A stretch of DNA of 64,000 nucleotides from contig JAEORN010000212.1 in assembly GCA_016840825.1 (NCBI GenBank), forward strand, positions 1 to 64,000. The letters run 5' to 3'. Both the position numbers and the translations under genes were made by a program. The notes below the pieces were generated by a model. That model was not told where the DNA came from and searched no databases. It saw only the letters and a list, made by a program, of their open reading frames with translations. Source of the stretch: Candidatus Thorarchaeota archaeon. GTDB taxonomy: Archaea; Asgardarchaeota; Thorarchaeia; Thorarchaeales; Thorarchaeaceae. Below, piece after piece: positions 17,090 through 26,383 of the stretch (position 1 is its first letter; each line of letters starts with the position of its first letter).

Positions 17090-18277
17090 ATGTACGACGT
17101 GCTTGTTGTTGGAGCTGGACCAGGAGGATCAACTGCTGCTAGATATCTTGCGAAAGCTGGCTATTCAGTAGCATTGATAGACAAGGACCATTTCCCACGA
17201 GACAAACCATGCGGAGGTGGTTTTGGGTATAGCATCCTAGATGAGTTCCCATATCTAAAGAGCAAGACCGAGAGATTTCTTACAGGAATAAGCGAGATAG
17301 GTGTACTGCACTCTCCAAATGGACGAATAGTATTGAGTGGGAGTGTGAATATGGCAACAGCATTGAGATATGATTTTGACAATGTTCTTTTTCAGGTAGC
17401 AGTCGATGAAGGCGCTCAACCATTCTTAGGCACGAGAATAAAGCAGGTCCTTGTCGATGATGATAGAGTCAGGATCAAATCTTCCACAGGCGAAACCTAT
17501 GAAGGGAAAGCGATTATAGGTGCTGATGGAGTAGGGAGTATCGTTGCACGAAGCTTGAATTTGCACAAACGATGGCCAAGCAAACAAATCACTGCATGCC
17601 GGGTAGCAGAAGTCCCTGAGAAACCAGAATTCATTCAGGATAGATTTGGGAAAGAGTATCATTTCTTTGCAAATGTGGGAGGGATGCCAGGTTATGGATG
17701 GATATTTCCAAAGCATAAGACAATCAATATTGGTCTTGGTATTGTTGGCACACACGCACAAGGACTTCCAAAGAACTTCAATAGATTTGTTAACTTACTG
17801 AAAGCAAAGGGACTTCTACAAAAAGATGCAGACTTGACCAAAGCACGAGGTGCATTGGTACCAACTGGAGGCACCATAGAAAAGACATTCGCGAATCGAG
17901 CCTTATTGGTTGGAGATGCAGCAGGAATGGTTTCTCCATTAACGGGAGGTGGTATCCATTACGCAATGAAAGCTGGAAGAATTGCAGCTTTGGTTCTCAA
18001 GAAGGGATTTGAGAAGGATACGCTTTCAGAAAAGGAACTTGGCATTTATCAGAAATTATGGATGAATGAATTCGGTAAAGAGATCAATCCTATGCTTTTA
18101 GCACAGAGGATATTCACAGGACCTTTCGCGGACCTCCTCTTTGATATAGCTAGCAGAGACCTATCTCTTCAGAATATGGTATCTGAGGCAATGGCTGAAA
18201 CTAGTGAAGGCATCAACGTATCAAGGCTCGTTCTAAGGACACTCAAGGTAATTGGGATGAGTGCGTTCCATCTCTGA
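17090..18277 (+). CDS. Geranylgeranyl reductase family FAD flavoprotein
   Basis: 395 residues from ATG 17090. The frame is open to 16967 but that would overlap the divergent gene, and family homology begins with 'MYDVLVVGAGPGGSTAARYL', the FAD-binding GxGxxG loop. Further marks are 'DKPCGGGF' (the family's CxGG motif), 'GADGVGSIVARSL' and 'ALLVGDAAGMVSPLTGGGIHYAM'. In archaea these enzymes saturate the geranylgeranyl chains of ether lipids (digeranylgeranylglycerophospholipid reductase) using a reduced donor; related proteins act on other isoprenoids. The acyl-CoA ligase follows on the same strand after about 100 bases. Family is certain, the exact isoprenoid substrate is not. Confidence 0.92.
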   Translation: MYDVLVVGAGPGGSTAARYLAKAGYSVALIDKDHFPRDKPCGGGFGYSILDEFPYLKSKTERFLTGISEIGVLHSPNGRIVLSGSVNMATALRYDFDNVLFQVAVDEGAQPFLGTRIKQVLVDDDRVRIKSSTGETYEGKAIIGADGVGSIVARSLNLHKRWPSKQITACRVAEVPEKPEFIQDRFGKEYHFFANVGGMPGYGWIFPKHKTINIGLGIVGTHAQGLPKNFNRFVNLLKAKGLLQKDADLTKARGALVPTGGTIEKTFANRALLVGDAAGMVSPLTGGGIHYAMKAGRIAALVLKKGFEKDTLSEKELGIYQKLWMNEFGKEINPMLLAQRIFTGPFADLLFDIASRDLSLQNMVSEAMAETSEGINVSRLVLRTLKVIGMSAFHL

Positions 18278-18373
18278 ACAAGAAGTAATATTCTGCTTTT
18301 GAACGGAAGCAATAAATGCTACGACAACAGTTGGTCAGTATAGTTGAACCATTTTATTTCGGGAGAGATAAGC

Positions 18374-20044
18374 TTGGAAAGACCATGGTTAAAGAACTAC
18401 GTGGGTGGAACCCCACATGATATTGAAATTCCTGAAGGACCGCTATTCGGATACTTGGATAGGGCGATAAAGGAATTCCCAGATAACATCGCTCTACACT
18501 ATCAAGGTGTAGAGATGACATATCGAGAGCTTGGTGAAGCAGTGGATAAGGCAGCGTACGGATTCTCTAAGATGGGAGTCAAGAAAGGTGATAGTGTAGC
18601 AATCATGTTACCAAATTGTCCACAATTTGTGATTGCATATTATGGCGCTCTAAAATGTGGAGCTATCGTCACACCTGTAAATCCCCTAGCTATGCCAAAA
18701 GAATTGAGGATATATTTGCAGGACACCGGAGCAAAGACAATCGTTGTTCTCAACTTCTTCTATAAAATTGTCAATGCGATCAGAGAAGAGACCAATCTTG
18801 AGAATGTGATTGTTACTGCCGGATGGGATCCAATGAGTAAGATCAAGCAGATCCTAGCACCTAAACTTGTATACAAGAAGGAAATGAAAGAAGTTCCTCC
18901 GCTCAGAGAGGGAGACCTCAGGTGGAACGAATGGATGGTAGGTCTTATTCCGCAACCTCCGTCGGTCAGCATCGATCCTGCCAAGGATTTGGCAATCTAC
19001 CAATTCACTGGTGGAACAACAGGCATTCCTAAAGCAGCCATGCTTACTCATGATAATCTCAAGGCAAATTGTGAGCAATGCTCAGCATGGATGGAATGGA
19101 TGGCTGAGAGAGGTAAGGAAAAATTCGTGGCAGCGCTACCAATACAACATATCTTTGGACAAACGGTTTCTATGAACTTGGCGATATCTTGGGGAAGTAT
19201 GATTATCCTCATTGTGAATGCCCGAGACATGAAGGCACTTCTAAAGACGATGAACGACTTGAAGCCAACCATGTTTCCAATAGTTGCTACCCTAGCCATA
19301 GGTATCTACAGCTATCCAGAGGTCTCAAAGTATGATATCACATCGTTGAAACTTTCGATAGCAGGAGCAATGGCATTGCCACCAGAAGTGACCAAGAAGT
19401 TCGAAGCTGCTACAAACTCCATTATAATAGAAGGGTATGGTCTCTCAGAGGCTAGTCCAGTCACCCATGCCAATCCACTCGACAAGGAGAAGCGTAAGAT
19501 TGGGTCTATCGGACTAGCATTCCCGAGTACTTATTGCAAGATTGTAGATCTTGATGATAAAACTAAGACCCTATCCTATGGAGAGGTGGGCGAACTTGCC
19601 GTCAAAGGGCCTCAAGTAATGAGGGGATATCACAATCGACCAGATGAAACAGCTGATGTCCTCAGAGATGGTTGGCTCTTTACAGGAGATATTGCTAGGA
19701 TAGACGAGGATGGTTGGACCTACATCGTTGATAGAAAGAAGGATCTCATCAACGCATCTGGCTACAAGGTCTGGCCAAACGAAGTCGAAGAGGTTCTCTT
19801 TGAGCATCCAAAGATTATGGAAGCTGCAGTTATTGGCGTTCCAGATGAGACCCGTGGCGAAACTGTCAAAGCATTTATCGTCCTCAAACCAGGACAATCC
19901 GCTACTGTGGATGAGATTAGGACCTTCTGCAAGGAGAAGATGGCAGTCTACAAAGTACCAACGGATGTTGAGTTTGTAGAGACCTTGCCTAAATCTCAAG
20001 TTGGAAAAGTTCTCAGAAGAGAACTTAGAGAGTCAGAGAATTAG
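18374..20044 (+). CDS. Long-chain acyl-CoA ligase (AMP-forming)
   Basis: 556 residues. Activates a carboxylic acid with ATP to an acyl-adenylate and then the CoA thioester. Seen: P-loop 'FTGGTTGIPKAAMLTHDN', 'GYGLSEASPV', 'GWLFTGDIARIDEDGW', 'RKKDLINASGYKVWP' and a C-terminal 'LPKSQVGKVLRREL' with the catalytic lysine. I choose TTG 18374 because GGGAGAG lies about seven bases upstream and the product then starts MERPWLKNY, the usual FadD-type start; the frame is open to TTG 18344. A strong hairpin terminator follows the stop. Together with the dienoyl-CoA reductase-like enzyme at 49615-51528 it suggests fatty or aromatic acid metabolism. Confidence 0.94.
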   Translation: MERPWLKNYVGGTPHDIEIPEGPLFGYLDRAIKEFPDNIALHYQGVEMTYRELGEAVDKAAYGFSKMGVKKGDSVAIMLPNCPQFVIAYYGALKCGAIVTPVNPLAMPKELRIYLQDTGAKTIVVLNFFYKIVNAIREETNLENVIVTAGWDPMSKIKQILAPKLVYKKEMKEVPPLREGDLRWNEWMVGLIPQPPSVSIDPAKDLAIYQFTGGTTGIPKAAMLTHDNLKANCEQCSAWMEWMAERGKEKFVAALPIQHIFGQTVSMNLAISWGSMIILIVNARDMKALLKTMNDLKPTMFPIVATLAIGIYSYPEVSKYDITSLKLSIAGAMALPPEVTKKFEAATNSIIIEGYGLSEASPVTHANPLDKEKRKIGSIGLAFPSTYCKIVDLDDKTKTLSYGEVGELAVKGPQVMRGYHNRPDETADVLRDGWLFTGDIARIDEDGWTYIVDRKKDLINASGYKVWPNEVEEVLFEHPKIMEAAVIGVPDETRGETVKAFIVLKPGQSATVDEIRTFCKEKMAVYKVPTDVEFVETLPKSQVGKVLRRELRESEN

Positions 20045-20052
20045 TCCAAACT

Positions 20053-20086
20053 GGAGACCCTCTGGAGGGTCTCCTATCCTATTTTT
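20053..20086. terminator. Bidirectional hairpin terminator between convergent genes
   Basis: GGAGACCCTC at 20053-20062 and GAGGGTCTCC at 20065-20074 form a perfect inverted repeat (nine pairs with a four-base loop), followed by ATTTTTC on the plus strand. It sits between the stops of the acyl-CoA ligase and the phosphoribosyltransferase. Confidence 0.8.
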
Positions 20087-20132
20087 CAAAAATAATCTCT
20101 TCATACAATGAACTTTGTCTGAAATGTTTCAA

Positions 20133-20693
20133 TCAATCGACAGGTTGGAAAACATCTGCTTCAAGATTATCTATCAATGAATGAATCTCTGGGCGTCCAA
20201 GAAGCTTCCTTCTTGCTTCAGTTAGATTGTTAATGACACATGCCACACCAACAATGTGAGCTCCGAGCTTTTCCACAATTCGTTCTACTGCGAGAACAGA
20301 AGTTCCTTGAACAAGCCAATCATCAACGATTGCTACACGGTCACCTGCATCAATTGATTCAGCAACCAGAGCAAGTCGTCTATCTGCTAGTCTCTCGGTA
20401 GGAATGAACTCAACAGGGCGACTGTAATCATCTGGAAGATATGCAATTGATCTAGCAGGGATAATCCCGCATCCTAAATAATACGCTATTGCACTTCCGA
20501 GTGCAAGACCACGTTGTTCAATACCAATTACTTTGTTTGGCTGGACATCAAGAAATGGTTTTGCCAATCGTACTACAGCTTCATGGAACACAGTGGGATG
20601 CTCGAGTAGGCGACTGATATCACAGACCGCTTTCCCTGGCTCTGGCCAGTCCCTAATTACCTCAACATAGTCTCTAAAATTAATCTCGCTCAT
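20133..20693 (-). CDS. Adenine phosphoribosyltransferase-like enzyme
   Basis: 186 residues from ATG 20693, which has GGTGA seven bases upstream; the frame is open to 20729. The pattern 'FRDYVEVIRDWPEPGKAVCDISRLLEHP' and 'KVIGIEQRGLALGSAIAYYLG' matches adenine phosphoribosyltransferase (purine salvage: adenine plus PRPP to AMP). The PRPP loop reads 'VAIVDDWLVQGTS' in place of the usual VVDDLLATGGT, keeping the two aspartates but altering the ATGG turn. It may therefore use another base or act as a regulator of the PyrE/GfcR kind. It converges on the acyl-CoA ligase across the hairpin at 20053. Confidence 0.82.
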   Translation of the reverse strand: MSEINFRDYVEVIRDWPEPGKAVCDISRLLEHPTVFHEAVVRLAKPFLDVQPNKVIGIEQRGLALGSAIAYYLGCGIIPARSIAYLPDDYSRPVEFIPTERLADRRLALVAESIDAGDRVAIVDDWLVQGTSVLAVERIVEKLGAHIVGVACVINNLTEARRKLLGRPEIHSLIDNLEADVFQPVD

Positions 20694-20829
20694 TGTAAGT
20701 TCACCATTGGATTTGAATAAGGTAGACATAATTCTTTCTGTCTGAGGTGGATTATTGTTCTATTTGAGAAACATTCACGAAACAGTTAAGACTATCAGAG
20801 GTGTTGATTGTGTATAGCATGCATGGGGA

Positions 20830-22293
20830 ATGAATTCTCTGAGAGTACCAGGCACAACTATCGCAATTACATTGCTCCCCGGATTTGTGGAAGTACGCGA
20901 CAAAGGACTTGTGAAAAAGAAGATCTCAGTGCGTAATAGGGCATTTGAAGAAGTCTTGGAAGACCTAGAGATCTTCTTCCAAGCCCATGGAAAGAGGCTT
21001 CCACCGGGAGTACTCACTGATACCTTGATCAGGATAGGAGTGCCCAGAGCAAAACGAATCATCACACAGGAAACATTCGAAACAGAAAAGAAGGAAGAGC
21101 CAGTGGAGGTTGTAGCTCCACCACTTGATATTCGACCTGATGAACCAGAAGAACCAGAGGAGATTATGCCTCAACCCCTTGATGTTCACCTTGAAGAACC
21201 TCAAATAGAAATTAAAGAATATGACTCGTCTTCGAGAATAGAAACATCTCAACATATTGACATAAAACCTGGCGAAACTCTAAAATTATCAGAACAAGAT
21301 CTCCCAGATATCGAAGAAGCCCTCATGACTGTCGAGGCTTTGAGCGATTCATTCATGGCGCCTAAAGAGAACTCTGCAAGAATCAATACAAAACCACAGA
21401 TTAGGATATCCATCAGTGGTACAGAGGAAATCCAAGCTTCTGACACCTCTACAGCTAGCGTGCCAAGTCAATATGCGGAAGAGGAACAGGAAATTGAAGC
21501 TCCACCTGATGTTGACGATATCGATGTTACCGGCATCGGAGATTCATCTGAAATAGAACTCCACGAGGAAATGGGAATCACCTATGAAATCCCTGATGAA
21601 GAGATAGAAGCACATGAAGAATTGGTGGTAGAATCGAAAATTGAGGAGGAAGCTACTGAGTATTCTCCAGCATCATTCACACTAGAAGAAGCTACTCATA
21701 CAGCACGAAAGACACCTGTACATGCCGTGAAACCTCTTGTATCAGCTAAAGCTGTGATACTTGGTGAAGATGGAGTTGGAAAACACAGTCTTCTCGAAAA
21801 GGCTGAGCTCCGTCTTGGAGATGCTGATGAAGGAGAAGTACCTACTTACATTCGTTCAGGTATTATTCAGTTGGCAGATCATCGCGTAAATCTATCCGTT
21901 TGGTCTTTTGATGATGCGGCTAATGAGAGAATCCCAAGGAAAGAATTCTATAGCGATGTTGATGTCGTCATAATAGTCTATGCAGTATCAGATAGATGGA
22001 GCTTTGAGAGTATTGATTTCTGGCTAAGAGAAGCCATGGTAAAGAATCAGGATATGGCTCCAATCGTAATTGTTGGCAATAAGAAAGATATTCGTGAAGC
22101 TGGGGAACCTGACCCGTTAGAGCCAGCAGTTACTAGCGATGAAGGATTTAGGATGGCTGAAACATTAGCGAAACGTTTTGGGACCAAAGAGAAGTTGCAT
22201 CCAGTTGCATTCATAGAAACTTCGTGCCTCACCGGCGAAGGAACAAAAGATGTCTTTAAGACGGCATCAGAGTTTTATACTACAATGCTATAA
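20830..22293 (+). CDS. Ras-like G-domain protein with long N-terminal extension and degenerate catalytic motifs
   Basis: 487 residues. Residues 1-80 form a small unknown domain (VPGTTIAITLLPGFVEVRDKG). Residues about 90-290 are an acidic, proline-rich linker with repeats such as PLDIRPDEPEEPEE and PLDVHLEEP. From about 297 comes a Ras/Rab-type G domain: G1 'ILGEDGVGKHSLLEK', G4 'VGNKKD', G5 'ETSCLTGEG'. Two key points deviate: the G1 Ser/Thr that binds magnesium is His (GKHS), and G3 DxxGQE is replaced by 'WSFDDAANER'. It may bind nucleotide without hydrolysing it. Asgard archaea carry many small GTPases of this family; a 300-residue N-terminal arm is unusual. Partners unknown, although longin-type proteins are encoded elsewhere in the window. 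Confidence 0.85.
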   Translation: MNSLRVPGTTIAITLLPGFVEVRDKGLVKKKISVRNRAFEEVLEDLEIFFQAHGKRLPPGVLTDTLIRIGVPRAKRIITQETFETEKKEEPVEVVAPPLDIRPDEPEEPEEIMPQPLDVHLEEPQIEIKEYDSSSRIETSQHIDIKPGETLKLSEQDLPDIEEALMTVEALSDSFMAPKENSARINTKPQIRISISGTEEIQASDTSTASVPSQYAEEEQEIEAPPDVDDIDVTGIGDSSEIELHEEMGITYEIPDEEIEAHEELVVESKIEEEATEYSPASFTLEEATHTARKTPVHAVKPLVSAKAVILGEDGVGKHSLLEKAELRLGDADEGEVPTYIRSGIIQLADHRVNLSVWSFDDAANERIPRKEFYSDVDVVIIVYAVSDRWSFESIDFWLREAMVKNQDMAPIVIVGNKKDIREAGEPDPLEPAVTSDEGFRMAETLAKRFGTKEKLHPVAFIETSCLTGEGTKDVFKTASEFYTTML

Positions 22294-22370
22294 GGTTGGA
22301 TGCACATCACCAACTCGCCATCCTCAACACCCACTGATAAAAGAAATAAGGCGGTCAGCTATAGAGGTGC

Positions 22371-22718
22371 ATGCCTTATTTATCACGCCAGCTAGATAGG
22401 AAGTTGATCAATATAACTGGAAACCAATGCGAAAGCTGTGGAGAAGACATCGGACCAATGCCTGTAGCAAAAACTCTTGAAGATAGCTTCATGGTTGATG
22501 AAATGAAGAAGATAGGCATATGTGGAGAGTGCTTTAATAGGAGATTCAAAATCAGTACTAAGAAGCGTAGCGGTTACGGTGGAACAATTTACGAGCTCGA
22601 AGAAAAAGCTCCTCCTCGATTTGGACTTGGTAGTCGAAAGCTCAGCTGTCTAAGATGCGATTGGGTGTCATGGACAGAGGAAGGTCTCGCGGTGCACACA
22701 CGCAAAAGACATCCCTAG
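22371..22718 (+). CDS. Small zinc protein with CxxC pairs and a C2H2 zinc finger
   Basis: 115 residues. The first half has CESCG (about 22-26) and CGECF (about 55-59), a four-cysteine site. The C-terminus 'LSCLRCDWVSWTEEGLAVH' plus a second His four residues later is a C-x2-C-x12-H-x4-H finger of the TFIIIA type. Such single C2H2 fingers occur in archaea and can bind nucleic acid or proteins. It lies 77 bases after the Ras-like gene on the same strand. Function not known. Confidence 0.75.
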   Translation: MPYLSRQLDRKLINITGNQCESCGEDIGPMPVAKTLEDSFMVDEMKKIGICGECFNRRFKISTKKRSGYGGTIYELEEKAPPRFGLGSRKLSCLRCDWVSWTEEGLAVHTRKRHP

Positions 22719-22730
22719 GTAATTTATCGC

Positions 22731-23369
22731 TTATTTAGCTATCATGGGATCATGTATTTTTACTATCAAATGACCCCGAACTCGTACACCAGATAACTTA
22801 GTAGCAGCATTTTCTAGCATACCCATTCTGTAGACAGATGTCCTAGGACCTAGTCCATGGAGCCATTCCAACGTAGTCAAATCCAATGTAGAATTCTTAG
22901 AAAGATAACTTTCCAAATCCCTTGCGATTGCAGATGTTCTATCAAACATACTAACAGAGAATCCCGCACTTGGTGCAGCAAATCCAACAATGACCCATAT
23001 GAAGATGAACGGATCTGAACCGAAGTAAGGATAGAAGAAAATGAATCCTGCAAGCATCGGCTCAATTAACGAGAGTATGACCAAGAAAAGCGCAATATGC
23101 TGAGTAAGGTCATCGCTACCCAAGCCAGCAACTCCAATTACATCCTGATCAGGAGGAAATAGGAATACTAGAACACTTCCAGATGCGAGTGCAACAATAA
23201 ACGCAGATGTAATGATGAAAGCAATATACTGTGATGCTTGTTCCATCCATGCTTGTGGAAAACCGATGAGAGACTGTAGAACGAGAGCTACTATCGTTAC
23301 TGCAGCTCCAGCTATAGACCCTTTGATACTGAAGAATTCATACCTCATCGTCAAGATATTATCAGACAT
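22731..23369 (-). CDS. Four-TM membrane protein of unknown function
   Basis: 212 residues. Hydrophobic helices at about 18-35, 48-68, 88-115 and 122-142, followed by a roughly 65-residue soluble tail ('LTTLEWLHGLGPRTSVYRMG', 'VRVRGHLIVKIHDP'). No family recognised. An internal ATG (residue 8, MRYEFF) is an alternative start. It is convergent with the zinc-finger gene and divergent from the FtsX locus. Confidence 0.65.
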   Translation of the reverse strand: MSDNILTMRYEFFSIKGSIAGAAVTIVALVLQSLIGFPQAWMEQASQYIAFIITSAFIVALASGSVLVFLFPPDQDVIGVAGLGSDDLTQHIALFLVILSLIEPMLAGFIFFYPYFGSDPFIFIWVIVGFAAPSAGFSVSMFDRTSAIARDLESYLSKNSTLDLTTLEWLHGLGPRTSVYRMGMLENAATKLSGVRVRGHLIVKIHDPMIAK

Positions 23370-23517
23370 ATGCAGCGGTCTCTCTCAAAGTATTATATGA
23401 ACGAAGAATACATTTACCGAAATAAACCTATGGCTTATCCATAGGAGTATCAGAGGTTCTTCCAACTCTACTCAGATTATGTTAAAATCTATGGAAATTC
23501 ATTTACTGATAACCTCT

Positions 23518-23527
23518 ATTTTATAAG
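23518..23527 (+). promoter_or_regulatory. Probable TATA box of the FtsX locus
   Basis: ATTTTATAAG lies about 95 bases before the ATG at 23621. Initiation some 25 bases downstream would give a leader of about 70 bases. Assigned by motif and position only. Confidence 0.4.
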
Positions 23528-23620
23528 ACCCTCTCATTTGTAGCGGTGTAACAACGTTCGTCCAAGTAGGTGGAATAAAGAGAATCTCATCGCAGGCAGA
23601 CGAGGAGTAGAGAGGACTTC

Positions 23621-26383
23621 ATGTGTGCACTGGTAGGATATGAAGCATTTCAAAGTAGAAAGAGATGGCTTGTTACTATAGTGACTCTTATGCTTGTTTC
23701 ATCATCCATATCATGTATCATAGTCTATGTCGATTCTTTTGCTCTTTCCATTTGGGAAGATGAAACTGATACAGGACCTGCGACTCTGATTGTAAGTGGA
23801 TATCATGTGAACTATTATGCCAATGATATCTCTGAGATTCCCGGGATAATGAAAGCTGCACCATTAACTGGATCTTATGCCCGTGTGTCCTCAATCTATA
23901 AGAATCTCCTATTCAAATCAGACTTCTTCGCAGTGCATCTCGAACAGGATTTCATTGACGATTTTCCAACCGTCTTTCAACTGCAGGAAGGCAGGTTTCC
24001 AGAGAATGAAACTGAGATTGCGTTAGAGTTGGGAATAGCAGACGTCCTAAATGTATGGATAGATAGTACAATAAACTATACGCGATTTGCATCAGAGACA
24101 CCTGTGGAATTAGCAGTCGTAGGCATCTACGTGCATCCAGAACTAGAAACAGATTATTCATGGTATTATACTCGAGGCTCAGGAGTGGTACTATCATCTC
24201 TACTTTCATCCTTTGAATCACAAACGGGATATGTTTACGCAACGACTGAAGAGCATCTTGCAAACCCTGCTGATGTGAGGGGTTCTATTGAACGTTTGAG
24301 TGAGATAGACGAGAACATACGGGAATTAGACTATAGCTATTCGGGACCAGGAGATTCATCTCAATTTGTAGTTCAGAATTTGCTATTGGAAGGAATAACC
24401 AAATATTCAGACTTTCTTGATTCCACAAGGGTCAATGAATTTGTGCGATCGAGTGGAGTGCTCCTTCTGGTCATTATTGCAGGGTATATTGCTGTCAAGT
24501 ACAACATTAACGACCGCAAGCTTGAAACTAATATGTTACAAGCTAGAGGGGCATCTGAGTCACACATAGTTCGAATTAGGATAATGGAGATATTTGGACT
24601 AAGTATACTGTCAATTCCATTTGGAATTCTTCTTGGAATATTATTGAGCAAACTAGCCCTTTCAGCAATAGGTTTCTTTGCATTTGATGTCGCTCGTTTG
24701 ATTGATAGTGAACTAGTGATAAGCATTGAAGCGATTGTGATCAGCATAATCTTTGGTTTATTGATACCAATTCTTTCTTTTGCATTTCACACTCTGATTC
24801 TTACAACTCAGTCATCTTTACAAGTTGATTCTGGCAAGCTGGCAAAACTTTCGAAAGGCTTGGGTTTGATGAAGTGGGATCTTTTCATCATCGTTTTCGG
24901 AATCATTATGCTTCTTACATTGGGACAGATAAGAGTACTGACACAGTTCCCGATTTTAGCCCTATTCGTGCAATTGATTCCCTATGTAATATTCATAGGT
25001 TTTACAAGCTTGGTTACGAAGGGATTAAGACGTAGCAATAGAATTATCTCGAAACCATTCTCTCGAATTACAGGTCAAATACCATCGTGGATTGGAGTCA
25101 GAAGAATTTCAAAGGAAGCTTCTGCTGCCGGTCCTGCAATTATGATTCTCGTCTTGGCAATGAGTCTATCTTGGAATTCAGCTATCATTGATGCTTCCCT
25201 TCCTATCACCATACTAAATCAATCTCGATTGGCGATAGCAGGTGATTTGGCTTTTCAACTGAATCCAAATAACATAGAAAGTTGGGTGAATTTTGAAGGT
25301 GCTATAGAGAGCAGTAATTTGTCAATCGCAGAAACAATCGTTTCAGTCATTCCGATGCATTTGTCAACAGGTAGTGCAGGCACTTCGAAGTTTCTGGCCG
25401 TGAACCCTTCAGAATTCGTTGATGTTGCATATGACTATCTAGGTTTGCAGCTTGATGAATCGGAAACAGGGACATTGATCGAGAGTCTAGAAGATTTAGA
25501 AACAGGAGCAATTATCTCGAAGGATATAGCACTGGATTATTCTCTTCAAGAGGGAGATATTCTTAGAGCCTATCTTTACAATGGAAGCGCATTGATAAAC
25601 TTCGAGTTTTATGTAATCGGAATTGAAGAAGCACTCCCAGACAATCTTATGTCAATTGCCGATTACTCATCAGTTGTTGGTCAGTCAGCAACATATGAGG
25701 TGGGGATGAACAGAATTCTCATAAATCAAAGGTCTATACAGGCATATATTGAGATTGCTTCTGATACCGAGTTCTTTCTTTGTGTGCGAACCACGACGCC
25801 TTCAGCGTCATCGATCCTATTGGAAGAAGCACTGGGATATACCAATGCAGAAGCAATACTACAAGATCAGTATGTAGCTGTAGAGGACGAATTAGAGGAG
25901 TATGTATTGCAAGATTCCTATCGACTTGATAGGGGTGTAGATACCATGCTTACTCTTCTCACAGCAACTGTTGTGGCTGGGACTTTTACGATATATGCGG
26001 CTGAAGGGGTAAAATCAAGAAAGAGGGAGATTGCACTTCTACGGGCTATGGGGGCTCCTGACTCGCTTGTCATAAAGAATCAAATTGCAGAGATGATGAT
26101 GATTGCTCTCGCAAGCGTCGTTATTCTTGGTGTATATACACCACTCCTAATAATAAATTCATTAATGAGCTCAATTATTCATTATGGTGAATCTCCGTTC
26201 ACTTTTCCAATAGATTGGTATCTCGTAATCCCTTGGCCTATGCTCTTCTTGGTTTTGGTATTTTTCCTAACATGTTTTACAGTATTCATATTAGCAATAG
26301 CATTCCTAGGATCAAGATTGAATCTAGTAAGCACCCTCAATGCTACATGGACTGAATCAGGGATTTCTGGAGGTGAGGAATGA
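23621..26383 (+). CDS. FtsX/MacB-type ABC permease, module A subunit 1
   Basis: 920 residues. One N-terminal TM helix (about 16-39), a roughly 230-residue extracellular domain, a block of TM helices (about 275-525), a second extracellular domain (about 525-765), and a final three-TM FtsX block (about 775-895). The 'RKREIALLRAMGAPDSLVIKNQIAEM' segment before the last helices is the FtsX signature. Type VII ABC systems of this kind do not carry substrates through the membrane but move or pull extracellular molecules, using a separate ATPase. It ends in LNATWTESG, like the first subunit of module B (30143-32917), so the two modules are duplicates. It overlaps the next gene by four bases (ATGA). 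Confidence 0.88.
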   Translation: MCALVGYEAFQSRKRWLVTIVTLMLVSSSISCIIVYVDSFALSIWEDETDTGPATLIVSGYHVNYYANDISEIPGIMKAAPLTGSYARVSSIYKNLLFKSDFFAVHLEQDFIDDFPTVFQLQEGRFPENETEIALELGIADVLNVWIDSTINYTRFASETPVELAVVGIYVHPELETDYSWYYTRGSGVVLSSLLSSFESQTGYVYATTEEHLANPADVRGSIERLSEIDENIRELDYSYSGPGDSSQFVVQNLLLEGITKYSDFLDSTRVNEFVRSSGVLLLVIIAGYIAVKYNINDRKLETNMLQARGASESHIVRIRIMEIFGLSILSIPFGILLGILLSKLALSAIGFFAFDVARLIDSELVISIEAIVISIIFGLLIPILSFAFHTLILTTQSSLQVDSGKLAKLSKGLGLMKWDLFIIVFGIIMLLTLGQIRVLTQFPILALFVQLIPYVIFIGFTSLVTKGLRRSNRIISKPFSRITGQIPSWIGVRRISKEASAAGPAIMILVLAMSLSWNSAIIDASLPITILNQSRLAIAGDLAFQLNPNNIESWVNFEGAIESSNLSIAETIVSVIPMHLSTGSAGTSKFLAVNPSEFVDVAYDYLGLQLDESETGTLIESLEDLETGAIISKDIALDYSLQEGDILRAYLYNGSALINFEFYVIGIEEALPDNLMSIADYSSVVGQSATYEVGMNRILINQRSIQAYIEIASDTEFFLCVRTTTPSASSILLEEALGYTNAEAILQDQYVAVEDELEEYVLQDSYRLDRGVDTMLTLLTATVVAGTFTIYAAEGVKSRKREIALLRAMGAPDSLVIKNQIAEMMMIALASVVILGVYTPLLIINSLMSSIIHYGESPFTFPIDWYLVIPWPMLFLVLVFFLTCFTVFILAIAFLGSRLNLVSTLNATWTESGISGGEE

